Shown in pieces: positions 9,718-21,160 of a stretch of 64,000 bases of DNA. Position numbers and translations under genes: made by a program. Origin of the DNA: Agriotes lineatus (lineage: Eukaryota > Arthropoda > Insecta > Coleoptera > Elateridae); the NCBI GenBank assembly GCA_940337035.1, contig CALNHX010002702.1, forward strand, positions 106,631-170,630. Direction: 5' to 3'. The first letter of the stretch is position 1. Each line of letters starts with the position of its first letter. The notes below the pieces were generated by a model that saw only the letters and a program-made list of their open reading frames with translations, had not been told where the DNA came from and searched no databases.

Positions 9718-12700
9718 ATGAGTAAGAGTCCTCTAAAACCCATCCTGTTTTCTATCACCGTAACGTCACGAGCATTTGAATTTTTGTCATCCCGTCGTGC
9801 TCTGTCTTATGCCTTGGAGGCAACGCCAGGAATCCTGATGGAAGACTCCTTAAAACATCGGATGGAGAAAGTCAGACGAAACCTATTGGACAAATTTGAA
9901 CAAGGTAGTTTTTATTTTTCATATTATTACACAATTATCTTTCATCTATCGTGCATGTAATGCCAGATGCTTTTTTCTAATAAATTTTCAATTGAATTTA
10001 GCAGCTGAGGTAGAGTTTGATATATCCAGTGACAATAGTACTGCACTGCAAACTACTTCTTCCATTGAGCAGCTTTCCGTTCTGGACTTGGATAGCCAGC
10101 AGGATGAGAATGACAGGTACCTACATACGTTTATGCCTATAAATCTTACGAATTTAAATAATTTCGCAAACAACTCTAACATGTGATTTTATTTTCTAGC
10201 AAAGAATGTGTTGTGCAACTCCAAGAAGACGAAGGTCCATTACAGACCATTGACGATATCAAAGCTGTAATACCAAATGTTATGAAACCTCGTTACGACT
10301 GTGCTGTTACCGAAACTGTTCTTGGTAAAGGAGGTCGCAAAACTAGACGTCAATTCTGCATTTTCTGCAAAAAATTGCTAGCTAAGTTGCCCAACCACAT
10401 TGAAGCAGTACACAAAAACGAAGAAGTAGTCAAGCGGCTAAAGAGTTATCCGAAGGGTATGTGTTATTTTTTAATTACTTTGTGAAAATCGGGGGGAATT
10501 TCTGCCAGTCTATTCCCGTTGTTTGTTAGTTTTTTATTTCAATAAAGACAAGTGATGCTTCTACAGTATCCGGTCAAAATTGTTTTTTTGGAACACTACA
10601 CAGGGTGATTTATAAGGTTGGGCACAAGCTTTGACAGATGATTTTTTACACTATTTTTAGTAGGGATCGACCGATACCAATAATCGGTATCGGCCATATT
10701 GGCTGAATAGGGGACTTCTACTGAAATATGACCTTCAAACAAGTGCGAGAAAAGTTTTACCCTAGTGTTGTCTTTTGCTACTAGTGATGCCAATGTAATG
10801 GCAAGAATAACTCTAAATTACTAGTTACTATTGAATGTTACTAGTTAGGTTGGCATGTACAAGTATATCATAACCTGACTTTCAGTTCCTTGCTTACATA
10901 ACTCGTTTGTAACTTACACCCACGTATATTAATAATGCACCTATCCCACTTGTAAAGAAATAGTTATTTAGATCACAAGTGTTAGAAGTGCAACTTTTTT
11001 TCACAAGTGTGGAGGGTTATTCAACGAGGCGCAGCCGAGTTTAATATTCCACACACGTGAAAAATAAGCACGCTAACATGAGTTGTTTATTAGATTTTTA
11101 ATAATTTCATTAAATATTCAAATCCAAGCCTCTTTTGTATAGAATTTTATTTGCCTTCATTTTAGTCAAGTGCGTTGGTCAGTTCTGCTAACTAAGGAAA
11201 CGTCTTTATTTATTGAAATCTGTATTTTGATCACGTCAAAATAAAACTAAAAATGAATAAACGAATAAATAATTTGTTTCTAAAATCGTTCATTCCTAAA
11301 TTAAAAGCAAAGTGCTACTGCACACACTGAAATTAATTAAAAAAGCCTACTTTTTTAAATGAAATTATAAAAATAACTATTATAGTATCAATTAAACAAC
11401 TAGTAGTACAATAATTTAAACTTTATTATAGAAAAATACAAGTAGAAACAATCACTTAACCAGAGGTTTCTCAAAATTGACCAAAAAACAAATCACACTA
11501 AATATATTTGAAATCGGCAGTAACATGGAAATCTGAATTGGTTCTGCTAATATTAAAAAAGTTTTGATCCTTTGGATTGCTCGTTCAACGTGAATACGTT
11601 TCTTAGCAATTCGTTTCGTCAATATTTCCTCCTCTTCTGTCAATCTAGATCTACTCGCAAGAAATGGGGGTATAAGTAATTTATAGTTGTTTCCATCACA
11701 GATATCTTGAATAGTAAAACAATTCCATTAAAGTATATCGTCGTTTTAGGCGTAAAAGAGTTAAACACAATTTATCCTCATTTGTAAGTCGCTTTATTTT
11801 GTTAATTTTTATTCAAGTCTTATTTCTTCTAGTATACTTTAATGACGGCATGATTGATGAATTCAAATATGTCCAACATGCTTGAAACTGCAGCAAAGTT
11901 AGACCAGTAAAATACTGGAAATGAACACTTGGACAACGATTTAAACGCAAAAGTATTATCTGTACTTATATGTACTTCATTTCTACCAAAAAGATTACTA
12001 GATGTAATTTGTGTTCCCTTTTCTTGAGCTGCAGTCGCATTTGGAATTTTGTTGTACGTGTGATCAGAATAATTATCGTTATTTAGTTGTTGGTTTTCCA
12101 ATGACTATGTAATTTCCATATACTCATCCTTAGTACCTCCCAATTCAAGTATTCGTCCAACCTCTAAACTTCCGAATTCCCTAGGGTCTTCACCACTGCC
12201 TTCGTAAAGTGGTATTGGTTGGTTTCATCATTTATATTGCCAACAAAATGTTTTTTACACACGTAAGTGCTTTTGATGATATTGGTAACGTTAAGTTTTT
12301 CATTACCACAAAACTAACCATAAAAATCATTTTGTGAGGTTTGTTTTTGGTTTAGGAAATGGATAGTATAGCAGCGTTTTCAACTTCGTAGACTTGGATG
12401 TGCTACTACAATGCTTGTAAAAGCATTTCGGCATTGTGTGGTATTTCTAAAAGCATAAAATAAATGATTCCACATCACTACTTTTTTTAACTAGCAAATA
12501 ACACAGAATAAAAGTATGCATTGAGTTCAAGAACTTACTTTGGCGTAGTTTATGCAAATTCCTTTTAGTAGAGTTTATGGTGGAGGAATAAACAATTTTA
12601 GTAAAACACACAAAACAGGCTGCTGGCGGGATTGATTACAAGGAAGAGAATCAAAAAAGCACAGAACAACAACGAATACAGACTAGTAATATTCAATAGT

Positions 12701-15700
12701 AACTAGTAATTTAGAGTTATTCTTGCTATTATATTGGTGTCGCTGGTAGCAAAAGACAACACCAGGGTAGCGTAGAGTCCCTGTATATAGTACTATCTAC
12801 AGGGTCTCTAGGGTAGCGCATTCTGTCCCATGCTATCTTAAATAGAAGTCCCCTATTAGGAATATATCGGTATCGGTCAAAAAACCCTTATCAGTTGATC
12901 CCTAATTTTTAGTAAAAAACTGTAGGTATATGAACTCATTAAAAAGTTATGGCTACTTGGAAGTTCACGCTGGAGAAAAAACATTTCTAGTGTGAGCTTT
13001 TAAGTAGCTATATCTTCTTAACGAAACAATTTTACAACATAGGTTATGTACTACAAGTTTTTACTTACAATATTATCAGCAATATCTGTTGAAGTTTGTA
13101 CTCGACCTTATAGATCGCCCTGTATATATATTCAATATAGGGCTACTCCTACGAAGTATTTGCGGAATTTATAAAAGATTTATTTATTGATATCCAACTG
13201 AAGCTGTATTTAATTTCCTCTTTTTGCAGGTCATCCGGTTCGTCAAGAAGTTTTAAAATCTCTTAGGACAAAGGGGGCGGCGGAGTATAATTCGAATCGA
13301 GCTTATAATAAAGGTGTCATAGTGCCTGCGAGACGACCAAATACACAGCAGGATGTTCGAAATTTTCTGCCCTGTCCACACTGCACCATAATGCTACAGA
13401 CATCTAAGCTGAGTCGTCATATGAAAAGTTGTGATGCAAATTATACCAAGGCCCAAACTGTAGATAAATATTTCCGTGCTCTTGCCAGAAAATCACAGGC
13501 AAAAACGCACTTTGAGGCTAGTGAAGTGTTACGAGGGCGTGTGTTGCCTATTTTGCGGTTAGACCAGTTTACCGAAGCTATTATGTTTGACAGATTGGCA
13601 ATCCACTATGGTAACAAGCAGTGTTCTAAATATGCCTCGTCCACCCATCATGACCCGATGATTCGTTGTAACTTGCGACATTTGGGGCGTCTACTTATAG
13701 AAGCACGTCAACTGAACTCCGCTGTGACCAATCTGCAATCTCTAATGACACCTGCTATGCACCCGACTGTGGCACAGGCCATAGAGAATATTGCACAATT
13801 CTCTCCAACAACTGGAATGTATCGTGCTCCTTCGGCCGCAACGTTATTATGTAACCTAATTAAAAAAGTGGCACTTGAACATCAAGCAATGTGCATCCAG
13901 GATAACGATAAAGCTGCTTTGGATAATGTCAAAGACTTTATTTCTTTATTTGTAACTGTTACTGTCCCTGTCGCTAGCAAGACCGTGGAGGAAAACCGAA
14001 TTAAATTGCAGAGACGTAAAAAAGTTGTTCTTCCAATTATCAGTGATGTGAATAAGCTTGCTAAGTATTTGGAGCGACTTTGTAAAGACACAACCTCAAA
14101 GTTACAGAAATCCTTTACTTTTGAAATCTGGAAACTTCTCGGTGTCTATACAATGGGCAGCGTTATAATTTTAAATAGACGACGACCTGGTGAGATGCAA
14201 CGTATGGAACTAGAGGATTATAATAGTGTGGTGCAAGTGGATAAAAACACTCCAGATTACGAGTTTTTGTCTGTTTGTGACCAAAAGTTGGCCAACACCG
14301 TCGCCCTCTACCTAATACGAAGAAAGTTGAACAGAACCGTCTCTGTCGTCCTCTTTGATTGGATGAGAGAAGCAATTGACCTCTTTCTTTTGCACCGTAA
14401 TCGAGCTGGAGTGTTGGACTCCAATCCATACCTGTTTGGATTACCTGGTGGAGGAGGACTACGGCCACTTTATATAAATATAGGTCCGTATATCAGAGAA
14501 TTTTCTATAAAATGCGGTGCACAAAACCCTTCATCTTTACGTACCACTGTCTTGAGAAAGCATTTGGCTACAGCATCTGCTTCGTTGCATGGGGGAGATT
14601 TAACTCAAGTCCAAAACCTTGCCAGCCATTTAGGTCATGCGGACAAAATTCACAAAGACATTTATACTCAGAAAACCGTAGATAAGTCCTTAATACAAGT
14701 GGTGAAGCTTTTAGCATCTGCTCAAGGAGAGGCTGAGGTGGCTTCTAGTCCCCCTGTTGCTTCTGTTTCTTATGTCGTAAACGATGATCAGCTTGAGCTG
14801 CAGCCTGCGACGAGCCAATCCACTTGTGTTACACGAAAGAAAAGATTGCGATCATCCAGCACTTCTAGTACTTCTGGACCAGATGAAGGTATACCTACCA
14901 CACGATGTTTGCGGAGCAAAAAGTTGCAGCCCGTTGTGGTTTTAAAGCGGTTGCCTATTTTCAAGGCGGTGGTGGTGGAGGAAGGGCAGACGAAGTCTGG
15001 GAGAACTTTTGGAAAAAGGAAAAACCAAAAATCAAAGAAATGTTCACCCCAAGGCCCAGCAAAAAGTGGTAATTATTATAAACTGATATTTTGCTCATGC
15101 ATTGATGGGTAACTTTGTTTTTTAGGTGTACAGAATAATTCTGCAAGCCGTTTGACAAAAGCACAGGAAGCTGCGGCTTCTGAATATTTCAGAGAATATA
15201 CCCAAAATAAGAGTTGTCCGTCCTTGGATATTATTCAAGGTGCACTTACTGTACCAGAGTTATCTGATATTTCGTTGCCTTTTTTAAGACGGTGGATTGC
15301 TGTTCAAATCGCTGATTCTCCAATTCACCGAACTCCAAAAAAACGGAAATTTCAAACCAGACGTAAATATAACTATAGTCGTAATTATTTTATATTTTTA
15401 TAGTTAATTATAGTAGCTAAATGGGAAAATATAGTTGTAGTAAAATGAAAAAGATCAATTTATTTGATTGAAAATGAATTTTTCTAAATGTAAGTGATGT
15501 CTTTCCTTCAATTTTAAATTGCTTAAGTTATAATAAACTGATTCATAATGTATGCAGTTAAAAATAGTGTGCAGTTTTCGACATACAAATTTTATTTTAT
15601 TCCAAGTTTACTCTTACATCATACATGCTATTGATCTAATCGAAAAGTTTCGTATGAAAACGACACCCCACTCAAAATTGAGTTAATTTAAATCTTCGCA

Positions 15701-15945
15701 CCCTGCATTACGACTTTTTGTTTTAATTCTCTATGTGTTTTACAGATGTCAAAGAACGAGCAAGGTGGACCCCAACGTCGGTTTCGACTCTGCATCAAGC
15801 CTTTGCTCGATACTTAGATAGCTCATCACTACCATCATTTACAGATATTAGAGAAGTCAGGTCAAAATATCCATGTCTACAAAATAGGTCTTCGCCTACT
15901 ATCAAATCTGCCCTTAGCAATATACGGAGGAAACGTACCCAGTAA
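9718..15945 (+). CDS. Tyrosine-recombinase-like zinc-finger protein, six exons
   Basis: Exons are 9718-9904, 10005-10116, 10200-10456, 13230-15068, 15126-15362 and 15746-15945. All introns are GT-AG, all phases match, and there is no internal stop, giving about 943 residues. Exon 3 carries a C2H2-like finger (C153, C156, H166, H171); exon 4 opens with a C2HC finger (C234, C237, H249, C253). The C-terminal half of exon 4 resembles a tyrosine recombinase catalytic domain: R504-P-G-E, L-R628-K-H, then L-G-H655 with Y664 nine residues on, the spacing of XerD. The usual box II His is Thr625. A basic RKKRLR lies near 721-726. Exons 5 and 6 encode two related 50-60-residue modules. It matches an uncharacterised multi-copy animal family recalled from fish and invertebrates. 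DNA recombination activity is inferred, and it may be a host gene or a Crypton-like element gene. Confidence 0.85.
10709..12854 (-). mobile_element. THAP/DDE DNA transposon, inner layer (ISL2EU/PIF-like)
   Basis: The termini are AGGGGACTTCTA and its inverted copy, flanked by the dinucleotide AT on both sides. A longer inverted block follows: 10762-10848 matches about 12680-12771 inverted. The right arm carries an extra roughly 60-bp palindrome around CCCTGTA-TACAGGG. Coding relics lie on the minus strand: a THAP finger start and a DDE transposase C-terminus. The AT duplication and THAP plus DDE_Tnp_4 combination fit the ISL2EU/IS4EU group, an assignment made from memory. Confidence 0.75.
11452..12434 (-). 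pseudogene. THAP-DDE transposase relic
   Basis: Reading begins at an ATG at 12434 with MPKCFYKHCSSTSKS, then PFPK: the first cysteine pair of a THAP zinc finger. After a frame change near 12300, YVCKKHF supplies the second pair (C-x2-H). Downstream, 12101-11829 is open but unrecognised. At 11643-11452 RIAKKRIHVERAIQRIKTF followed by LLPISN matches the end of a DDE_Tnp_4 transposase. Frameshifts and the missing centre make it non-functional unless introns explain the breaks. Confidence 0.75.
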
Positions 15946-16074
15946 AATTGAAAACAAATTACTTTGTAATTCGCCAAGTTAATTTTAGTGGTGTTTTTGT
16001 TTTGTTCACAAGTTGTTTTTTAGATGCTACTCTTTTTAGATGTTTCGTTGTTTTACTTTAAATATAAATAACTG
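15946..16074. other. 3' flank of gene 1
   Basis: AT-rich sequence after the stop. A canonical AATAAA close to the stop was not seen, so the transcript end is not placed. Confidence 0.3.
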
Positions 16075-16325
16075 TTTATCCGCAAACGTCATAAAAGTGA
16101 CAACTTACCTATGTGTCTTTATTGACAAGGTAGAAGTATCACTTTATCAGATTAAGCAGATAAAATAGCAACTTTTCCGTACTTTATGTGCCTAATCACA
16201 AAATACAAAACTCAAACATTACAGCGAAATTGTATTAGGTATTAGATTATTTTATTCATTTGCTAATAATTAGTGTTACTCTTTATCAATTTTTAATAAT
16301 TTATCTGAATACGTTTGCGGATAAA
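16075..16325. mobile_element. Small inverted-repeat element
   Basis: The two ends are perfect 15-bp inverted copies, TTTATCCGCAAACGT at 16075-16089 and its complement at 16311-16325. The interior is non-coding. No convincing target duplication was found. Confidence 0.6.
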
Positions 16326-16335
16326 ATAGTATATT

Positions 16336-16446
16336 TTATTCGGTGTAAAAGTGACTATGTGGCTTAGCTGAATTATTTGCCTCACTAACGTTCGGCTAAA
16401 TAAACTTCAGCTACGCCACATAAAATATCACTTTTACTCCAAATAA
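16336..16446. mobile_element. Palindromic MITE
   Basis: TTATTCGGTGTAAAAGTGA at the left pairs with an inverted TTATTTGGAGTAAAAGTGA at the right (17 of 19), and AGCTGAA pairs inward. About 111 bp; it starts 10 bp after the preceding inverted-repeat element. Confidence 0.65.
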
Positions 16447-16490
16447 CAATCTACTATTATTGTCAATATTGATTATTTGTTATTTCTATA

Positions 16491-16578
16491 CAGGCTGATT
16501 AAATTATCATGTAACAATATGCAGGGTTCTGCATAATGGGTTGCCTATAAGTTATTTCATGATAATTTAATCCGCCTG
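16491..16578. mobile_element. 88-bp MITE
   Basis: CAGGCTGATTAAATTATCATG at the left faces an inverted CAGGCGGATTAAATTATCATG at the right, one mismatch in 21. The interior is under 50 bp. It is the third inverted-repeat element in a row downstream of gene 1. Confidence 0.7.
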
Positions 16579-17852
16579 CATTTTATGGCTTGTTTTGGTT
16601 GATTTTGATTTTTTTTCTGTAAAATAATGACTACTTTGAATTGTATTGTATTCATGTACTACTTTAATACTTGCTAATATTGTACATCAGTTTGTTTTTA
16701 AAGAATATTGATGCTTGTAGAAATAACAATTTTTTGTTTTTTACTTTATTCCGTTTTTATGTTATGTAATATATTGAATTATTACAATATACCTTTATTC
16801 AATTTTTAATTAACTCTTTATTTTTAATTAGTGGAATACCTATGCTGTTCAAAAATTGCAAATAATTTTTTTGACTAAATACGATAGTAACGGTAGCACT
16901 GTTTGATAATTCCTATTTTCTATCTAGGTAAAATATAATTAAACACAAAATTTTGCAAATTACCTACCTAACAGCATATTGAAATGAAAAATTTTACTTC
17001 CAATTTTTGAACTGTTTCTGGTGGTTTTGAATGTTTAAAGGGTTTTAACTTCTCTGAAAAAGTAAGGAAATTTCGTAGTTTTATTTATTGGTCAAGAAAA
17101 GACTTTTGCTATTAACAAAGATGGTATAATTTATGCTCTTGCCTATTATTGATGTCAGAAAATTTCACATAACTAACGATCATTAAATCTTTAGTTTCGC
17201 TGTTCAGCAGTCCTATTATAAATCCATTTTCATATCCGCAAACTAAATACGGGTTTTGTTTTTCAAAATGGATCAAAGAAAACTAAAATAATTGGGCCAG
17301 GAATACCATTTTATAAGTGGAAACCCTATGATATATTTGTACAGAATTTTCATGTTTTTAGTAAATCGTGTCTGTTAACTTTCACAATTTACGTCTGCTT
17401 TTAATTTAATACTAGTAAATAAGCCTCCTCAGCAGTACATTTTAAGCTAGCAACCCTTCAAATGATTCATTTTAGTAGACTTAACTGCAGTATGCATTTG
17501 CTTGTTTGATTTAATTTGCTGTTATTAATACTGGTTATACTAAGGTACATTTTTTAATGTATCTCCTATTGCTGTCTAAACGTTTATTTTAGGGATTCTT
17601 TGTAATTACATTATTCAACATTAAATGTATTTTACTCTGTATCAATTTGAATCATTTTTATTAATGTTAACAGGGTTAATTTAAATATTTACTAAAATCC
17701 TTTGTGGTAAATTCCCTCCATTGGTTTTTAGCATATTTCTCAGTATAGATATCTACATTACCGACACACTAAACTACCGTCTAATATATGTAACCTCCAT
17801 ATGGCACATCGAATTGTACGGGTGGGAGGTAAGCGCCGTAAGGTGGTTTGAC
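16579..17852. other. No gene seen
   Basis: Very AT-rich, no recognisable protein or RNA gene. Confidence 0.4.
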
Positions 17853-17878
17853 ATATATATATATATATATATATATAT
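17853..17878. repeat. (AT)n microsatellite
   Basis: Thirteen uninterrupted AT dinucleotides. Confidence 0.95.
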
Positions 17879-18429
17879 GTATTACCCCTATTGTAAACAG
17901 AATGGCTTTTATTGGATTGGAAGTGTGGAGAAGAATTAGTTTTAGAGTCAACTGTGGTGGATCGGCTACCAGAACTTTGTTGTATTGACTATGCGTAACC
18001 TCGACTGGGAATTAAAAGTAAGAGTTCTGCTGTTATGCGCCGAGTTAGCTGCCACCAACAAGGCAAATAATTCTTTAAATATATAGGGGTACAAGAGATC
18101 ACGTTTAAATGCGATATGTAACAGTGGGTCCCAACCACAGTAGGACTACAGAGATCGCGTACACGCGTTACAGAAAGATGGAAAACCGTAACAAATCTTT
18201 ATAAGTATGCAATCAGATACTGATAATAACTTACCTAAAAAATTTAAAAAAATATTATTAGAATCCATTAATGCAGAACCTAAAAATGTTTACAAATAAT
18301 AAAACTCGCATCATAAAACTGCACAAGAACAAAAGATTATGTGAAGCTATACAAATTCCAATCAAATTGCTAAACAGTTGAATTACGAATGTGTTTGAGT
18401 TTCTTATAAAATTATTTAATGGTTATATA
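17879..18429. other. No gene seen
   Basis: Short broken frames only; nothing recognisable. Confidence 0.35.
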
Positions 18430-18600
18430 GAAAGGGACAAAAGGCGCGCTCTAACTTTGTATCCCGAATCCGGAGCAAGTTGAGCATTGTACCACCAGAT
18501 GCAAGCACATAAAGCACCAGCCTCAACACCGAAAGGTAAAACGAGGTAATCGATTATACATACATACATACATATATAGAAAGGAAAGCAATTATATTGG
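18430..18600 (+). mobile_element. SINE 3' fragment, second copy
   Basis: The block CACCAGCCTCAACACC, then GAAAGGTAAAACGAGG and a CATACATACATA tail, matches the 3' part of the minus-strand SINE at 394-699. No tRNA-like head was recognised at its left end, so the copy seems 5'-truncated or diverged. Confidence 0.65.
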
Positions 18601-21041
18601 AGTGGTAGAAAGAATACATTTAAAGTATCTATAAAATGGGAAATAAAAGAGATAAAATCGAGTATATAGACGTGTGCGACTAGAGACTTAATAGGCTGAT
18701 CTTGAAGCAGAAGTACAACCAGTTTCAGAGCAGGGCGATCCACGATGGACAACCGTATTAGGTCAGTTTGAGAATTGACGCCGCCACTGATTGTATATAT
18801 AAGTAAAGAAGGGGTTGGATGTCCCGAAGCTTGTCGCATTAAGTTTGCGCAAAACGCCGATGTTTAGACAAGCAATTGACGTCAAGTAAACAGTTTTCGC
18901 GCGTTTTCGTTTTCCGTGAATGTAGCTGTTTAGGTAAGTCCTACCTGCTAGTTTTGGCTAATTACTATCCCTTCGAATATCTCCAGCTCTCAAAATGCAG
19001 CTTGCCAATCTGAAATTCCAATCACATCTGGTTTGGGTGCTGTGGCTTTGCATCTGAATTCATGTATGAATATATTTGAAGTAACCCCGTGGCGCTCCAC
19101 CATCAATTGTTTGGGCAACGACCTTGTAAATAGCCGCTTTGTTCCGAGTAGCCCTGATTGAACTGCAATTTTCCGTTCCTTCCGACAAAGTTCTGTAGAA
19201 AGACTCCCTTTACATCGCGTTTAGACTGGCGCCAATTCCGCTGGTTGGCAATCTTGAAACTACCTATTTTAGTTTTATCGAAATCCGGCCGTCAGCAACG
19301 GCTACGTCATTATGTCCACAGTTTTCGAAAAACTTGTGGTTGTTGACGCCCCTCGCCTTCGACTGAAATATTTTCTGGGGTCCGGTAACCAATCGCCTTC
19401 CTTCCCACATCATTGCAGAAAGCAACCTGTTTTTATTGCATGTGCCGAATAACGAACAAGCGGTTGTTGTCTTCCGCTGGTGCTCACATAAATGTATTTT
19501 TATTGATAAGATAAACTTTCAGAGATCACCAAGCAAGGTAGTTCCAAATCATGGAGCTGAGCAACCCAAAGAGGTGTTTTTCTGCTTGAAGTTCCTCATT
19601 ATATCACCGGCAGACCTTTCAAGGTACAGTTGTTTTTACTATCGCAAGCGAGTTCCCTTTTCTTTCAGTCTCCACCCCTCACACTGAGCTACTGGGCGTC
19701 TTTGAGCTTATTAGAAGGGTGTTGCTTGACACCCTCTCTTTTCAAGATATATTTAGGGCAATTCCTTAAACGATGGAAAGACAAATGCAGAAATATGGAG
19801 ATATCATTGTAGGATGGTTCAATATATAGGCTCAATTTTGCAGATTCCCAGGTTGTGATTGACCAATATTCTGATGACTCATTAAAAAATTATGAGAGAT
19901 TAACCTAGGTTAAAAAACAGTAGCTGTGTATTGAAGTAACCTAAACAGTCACAATATTGCAAGATGGGAAATGCATTAGAGAATGTCAGGGATATAAATG
20001 CTTGGGGGCAAAAATTACAAAACGAAATAAGAAATCAAATATGGTGGAAAATGGTTGATGTAATAACCTAAACTTACTGACATTGTTAGGGACAGTCAAG
20101 AAAGCGAGCGTCGTCTTCTACACTCGGCGCAAGCTGTATATGACCACATTTTCAGGCGTGTGCAAACCGGGCCAAATTCCCGGAACCAGCGCGACGCACG
20201 TGTTGAATCCCAGCTCCTGCGAGCGTATTTTCGTTACCGAATAGAGAGAGATACTCTGCGAGTGCGAGTAAGCCCACAAGCTTAAATTCACTCATTCCAC
20301 TGTTCAAAACTGTGCTTCGACAGCAGGTCAATGTTATCAGACACTTTTTTGTGCGAGCCCACAGAAGCGCTCCCCGCCCCGCTTCGGTGGCGTGAGGCAG
20401 CGTGACGTGGTTTTTCGGGACTTGATTCACAGATGTCGAGAGTCCAGGTTGCGTTGTGTTAAGTACTCGTGCTTTGAGTGTAGTCGCATGAAGCCAGGCG
20501 TCCGTCTTTTACCGTTCTGAAGTAGGCCCGTGGCCCCTTTAACCGCTTGTGCGGGTAATATAACGGAGAGCGGCTTAAGCCCTGGTTAAATTACGTGTAT
20601 TCCGGCGTTTTCTGTCAATGCCTCCCGATGCACCTTCGCTCTATCGAGGAATCTATTAGGGGACCATCCTCGCCGACGTTCCGAGCCCACTTCAGTGTGC
20701 GTCGCATTCAAGCTACCTTTCCGCAACTAAATACCACCCCCGCTTTCGTAGCTTTGGAAGTTTTCCGCCCGACATCTAGAGCATCTTAGGATCCCGAGGA
20801 AAAGCTAGGTACTGTACTTGTAATGTTTTGATCTGTAAGAAGTGCATGTCGAAGTCATCGACCGCGGAGCGCTAAAATATCTCCGCGCATGTTGATCAAG
20901 TGTTCGTTGTTGAAGGCCCAGGGCATCAGGTGTTTGTGAACCGAATCTCGCTGCAACTTTGCATCCCAGTCGCGTCTTTGAGTTGAACTGTTTGTAGCTC
21001 ACGCGTTTGGTCACGTATTTGTCAGTATAGATCTGTTTGTG
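18601..21041. other. Unassigned, patchily GC-richer sequence
   Basis: No intact gene. From about 20085, where TGTTAGGG occurs, the DNA is GC- and CpG-richer and could be a degraded LTR of the type seen near 42-50 kb and 57-59 kb. No matching right end or target duplication was found. Confidence 0.3.
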
Positions 21042-21160
21042 TTTCACTTTGTTATTTATCGTGCGAGCGTTGCCCCTTTGGCGAGCTCACTTGTAGTTTA
21101 AACCCTTTGCATTTCACATTGTTATTTAGCGTGCGAGCGTTGCCCCTTTGGTGAGCCCAC
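21042..21160 (+). repeat. Tandem duplication, 49-bp core at 70-bp spacing
   Basis: The cores at 21042-21090 and 21112-21160 are nearly identical, both containing GTGCGAGCGTTGCCCCTTTG. It lies within the GC-richer stretch that may be LTR-derived. Confidence 0.75.

Larger units (their letters stand above)
10661..12904. mobile_element. hAT-type MITE with perfect 8-bp target duplication, middle layer
   Basis: The ends are inverted copies of TAGGGATCRACYGATA, followed by a CGGTATCGG block of common hAT type. The flanks are ATTTTTAG at 10653-10660 and ATTTTTAG at 12905-12912, a perfect 8-bp direct duplication, the hAT hallmark. Removing the inner insertion leaves only about 96 bp, essentially the two terminal repeats. 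It is non-autonomous. Confidence 0.85.
10601..13122. mobile_element. CAGGG-ended MITE in intron 3, outer layer of a nest
   Basis: The left end is CAGGGTGATTTATAAGG; the right end, inverted, reads CAGGGCGATCTATAAGG. Without the insertions inside it the element is only about 270 bp and non-coding. No clear target duplication was found. It fills most of the 2773-bp intron 3, which would otherwise be about 250 bp, similar to the other introns. Confidence 0.7.

Noticed and set aside
13882..14468. Minus-strand frames of 69 and 101 codons inside exon 4
   Set aside because: Antisense shadows of the recombinase-like coding sequence.
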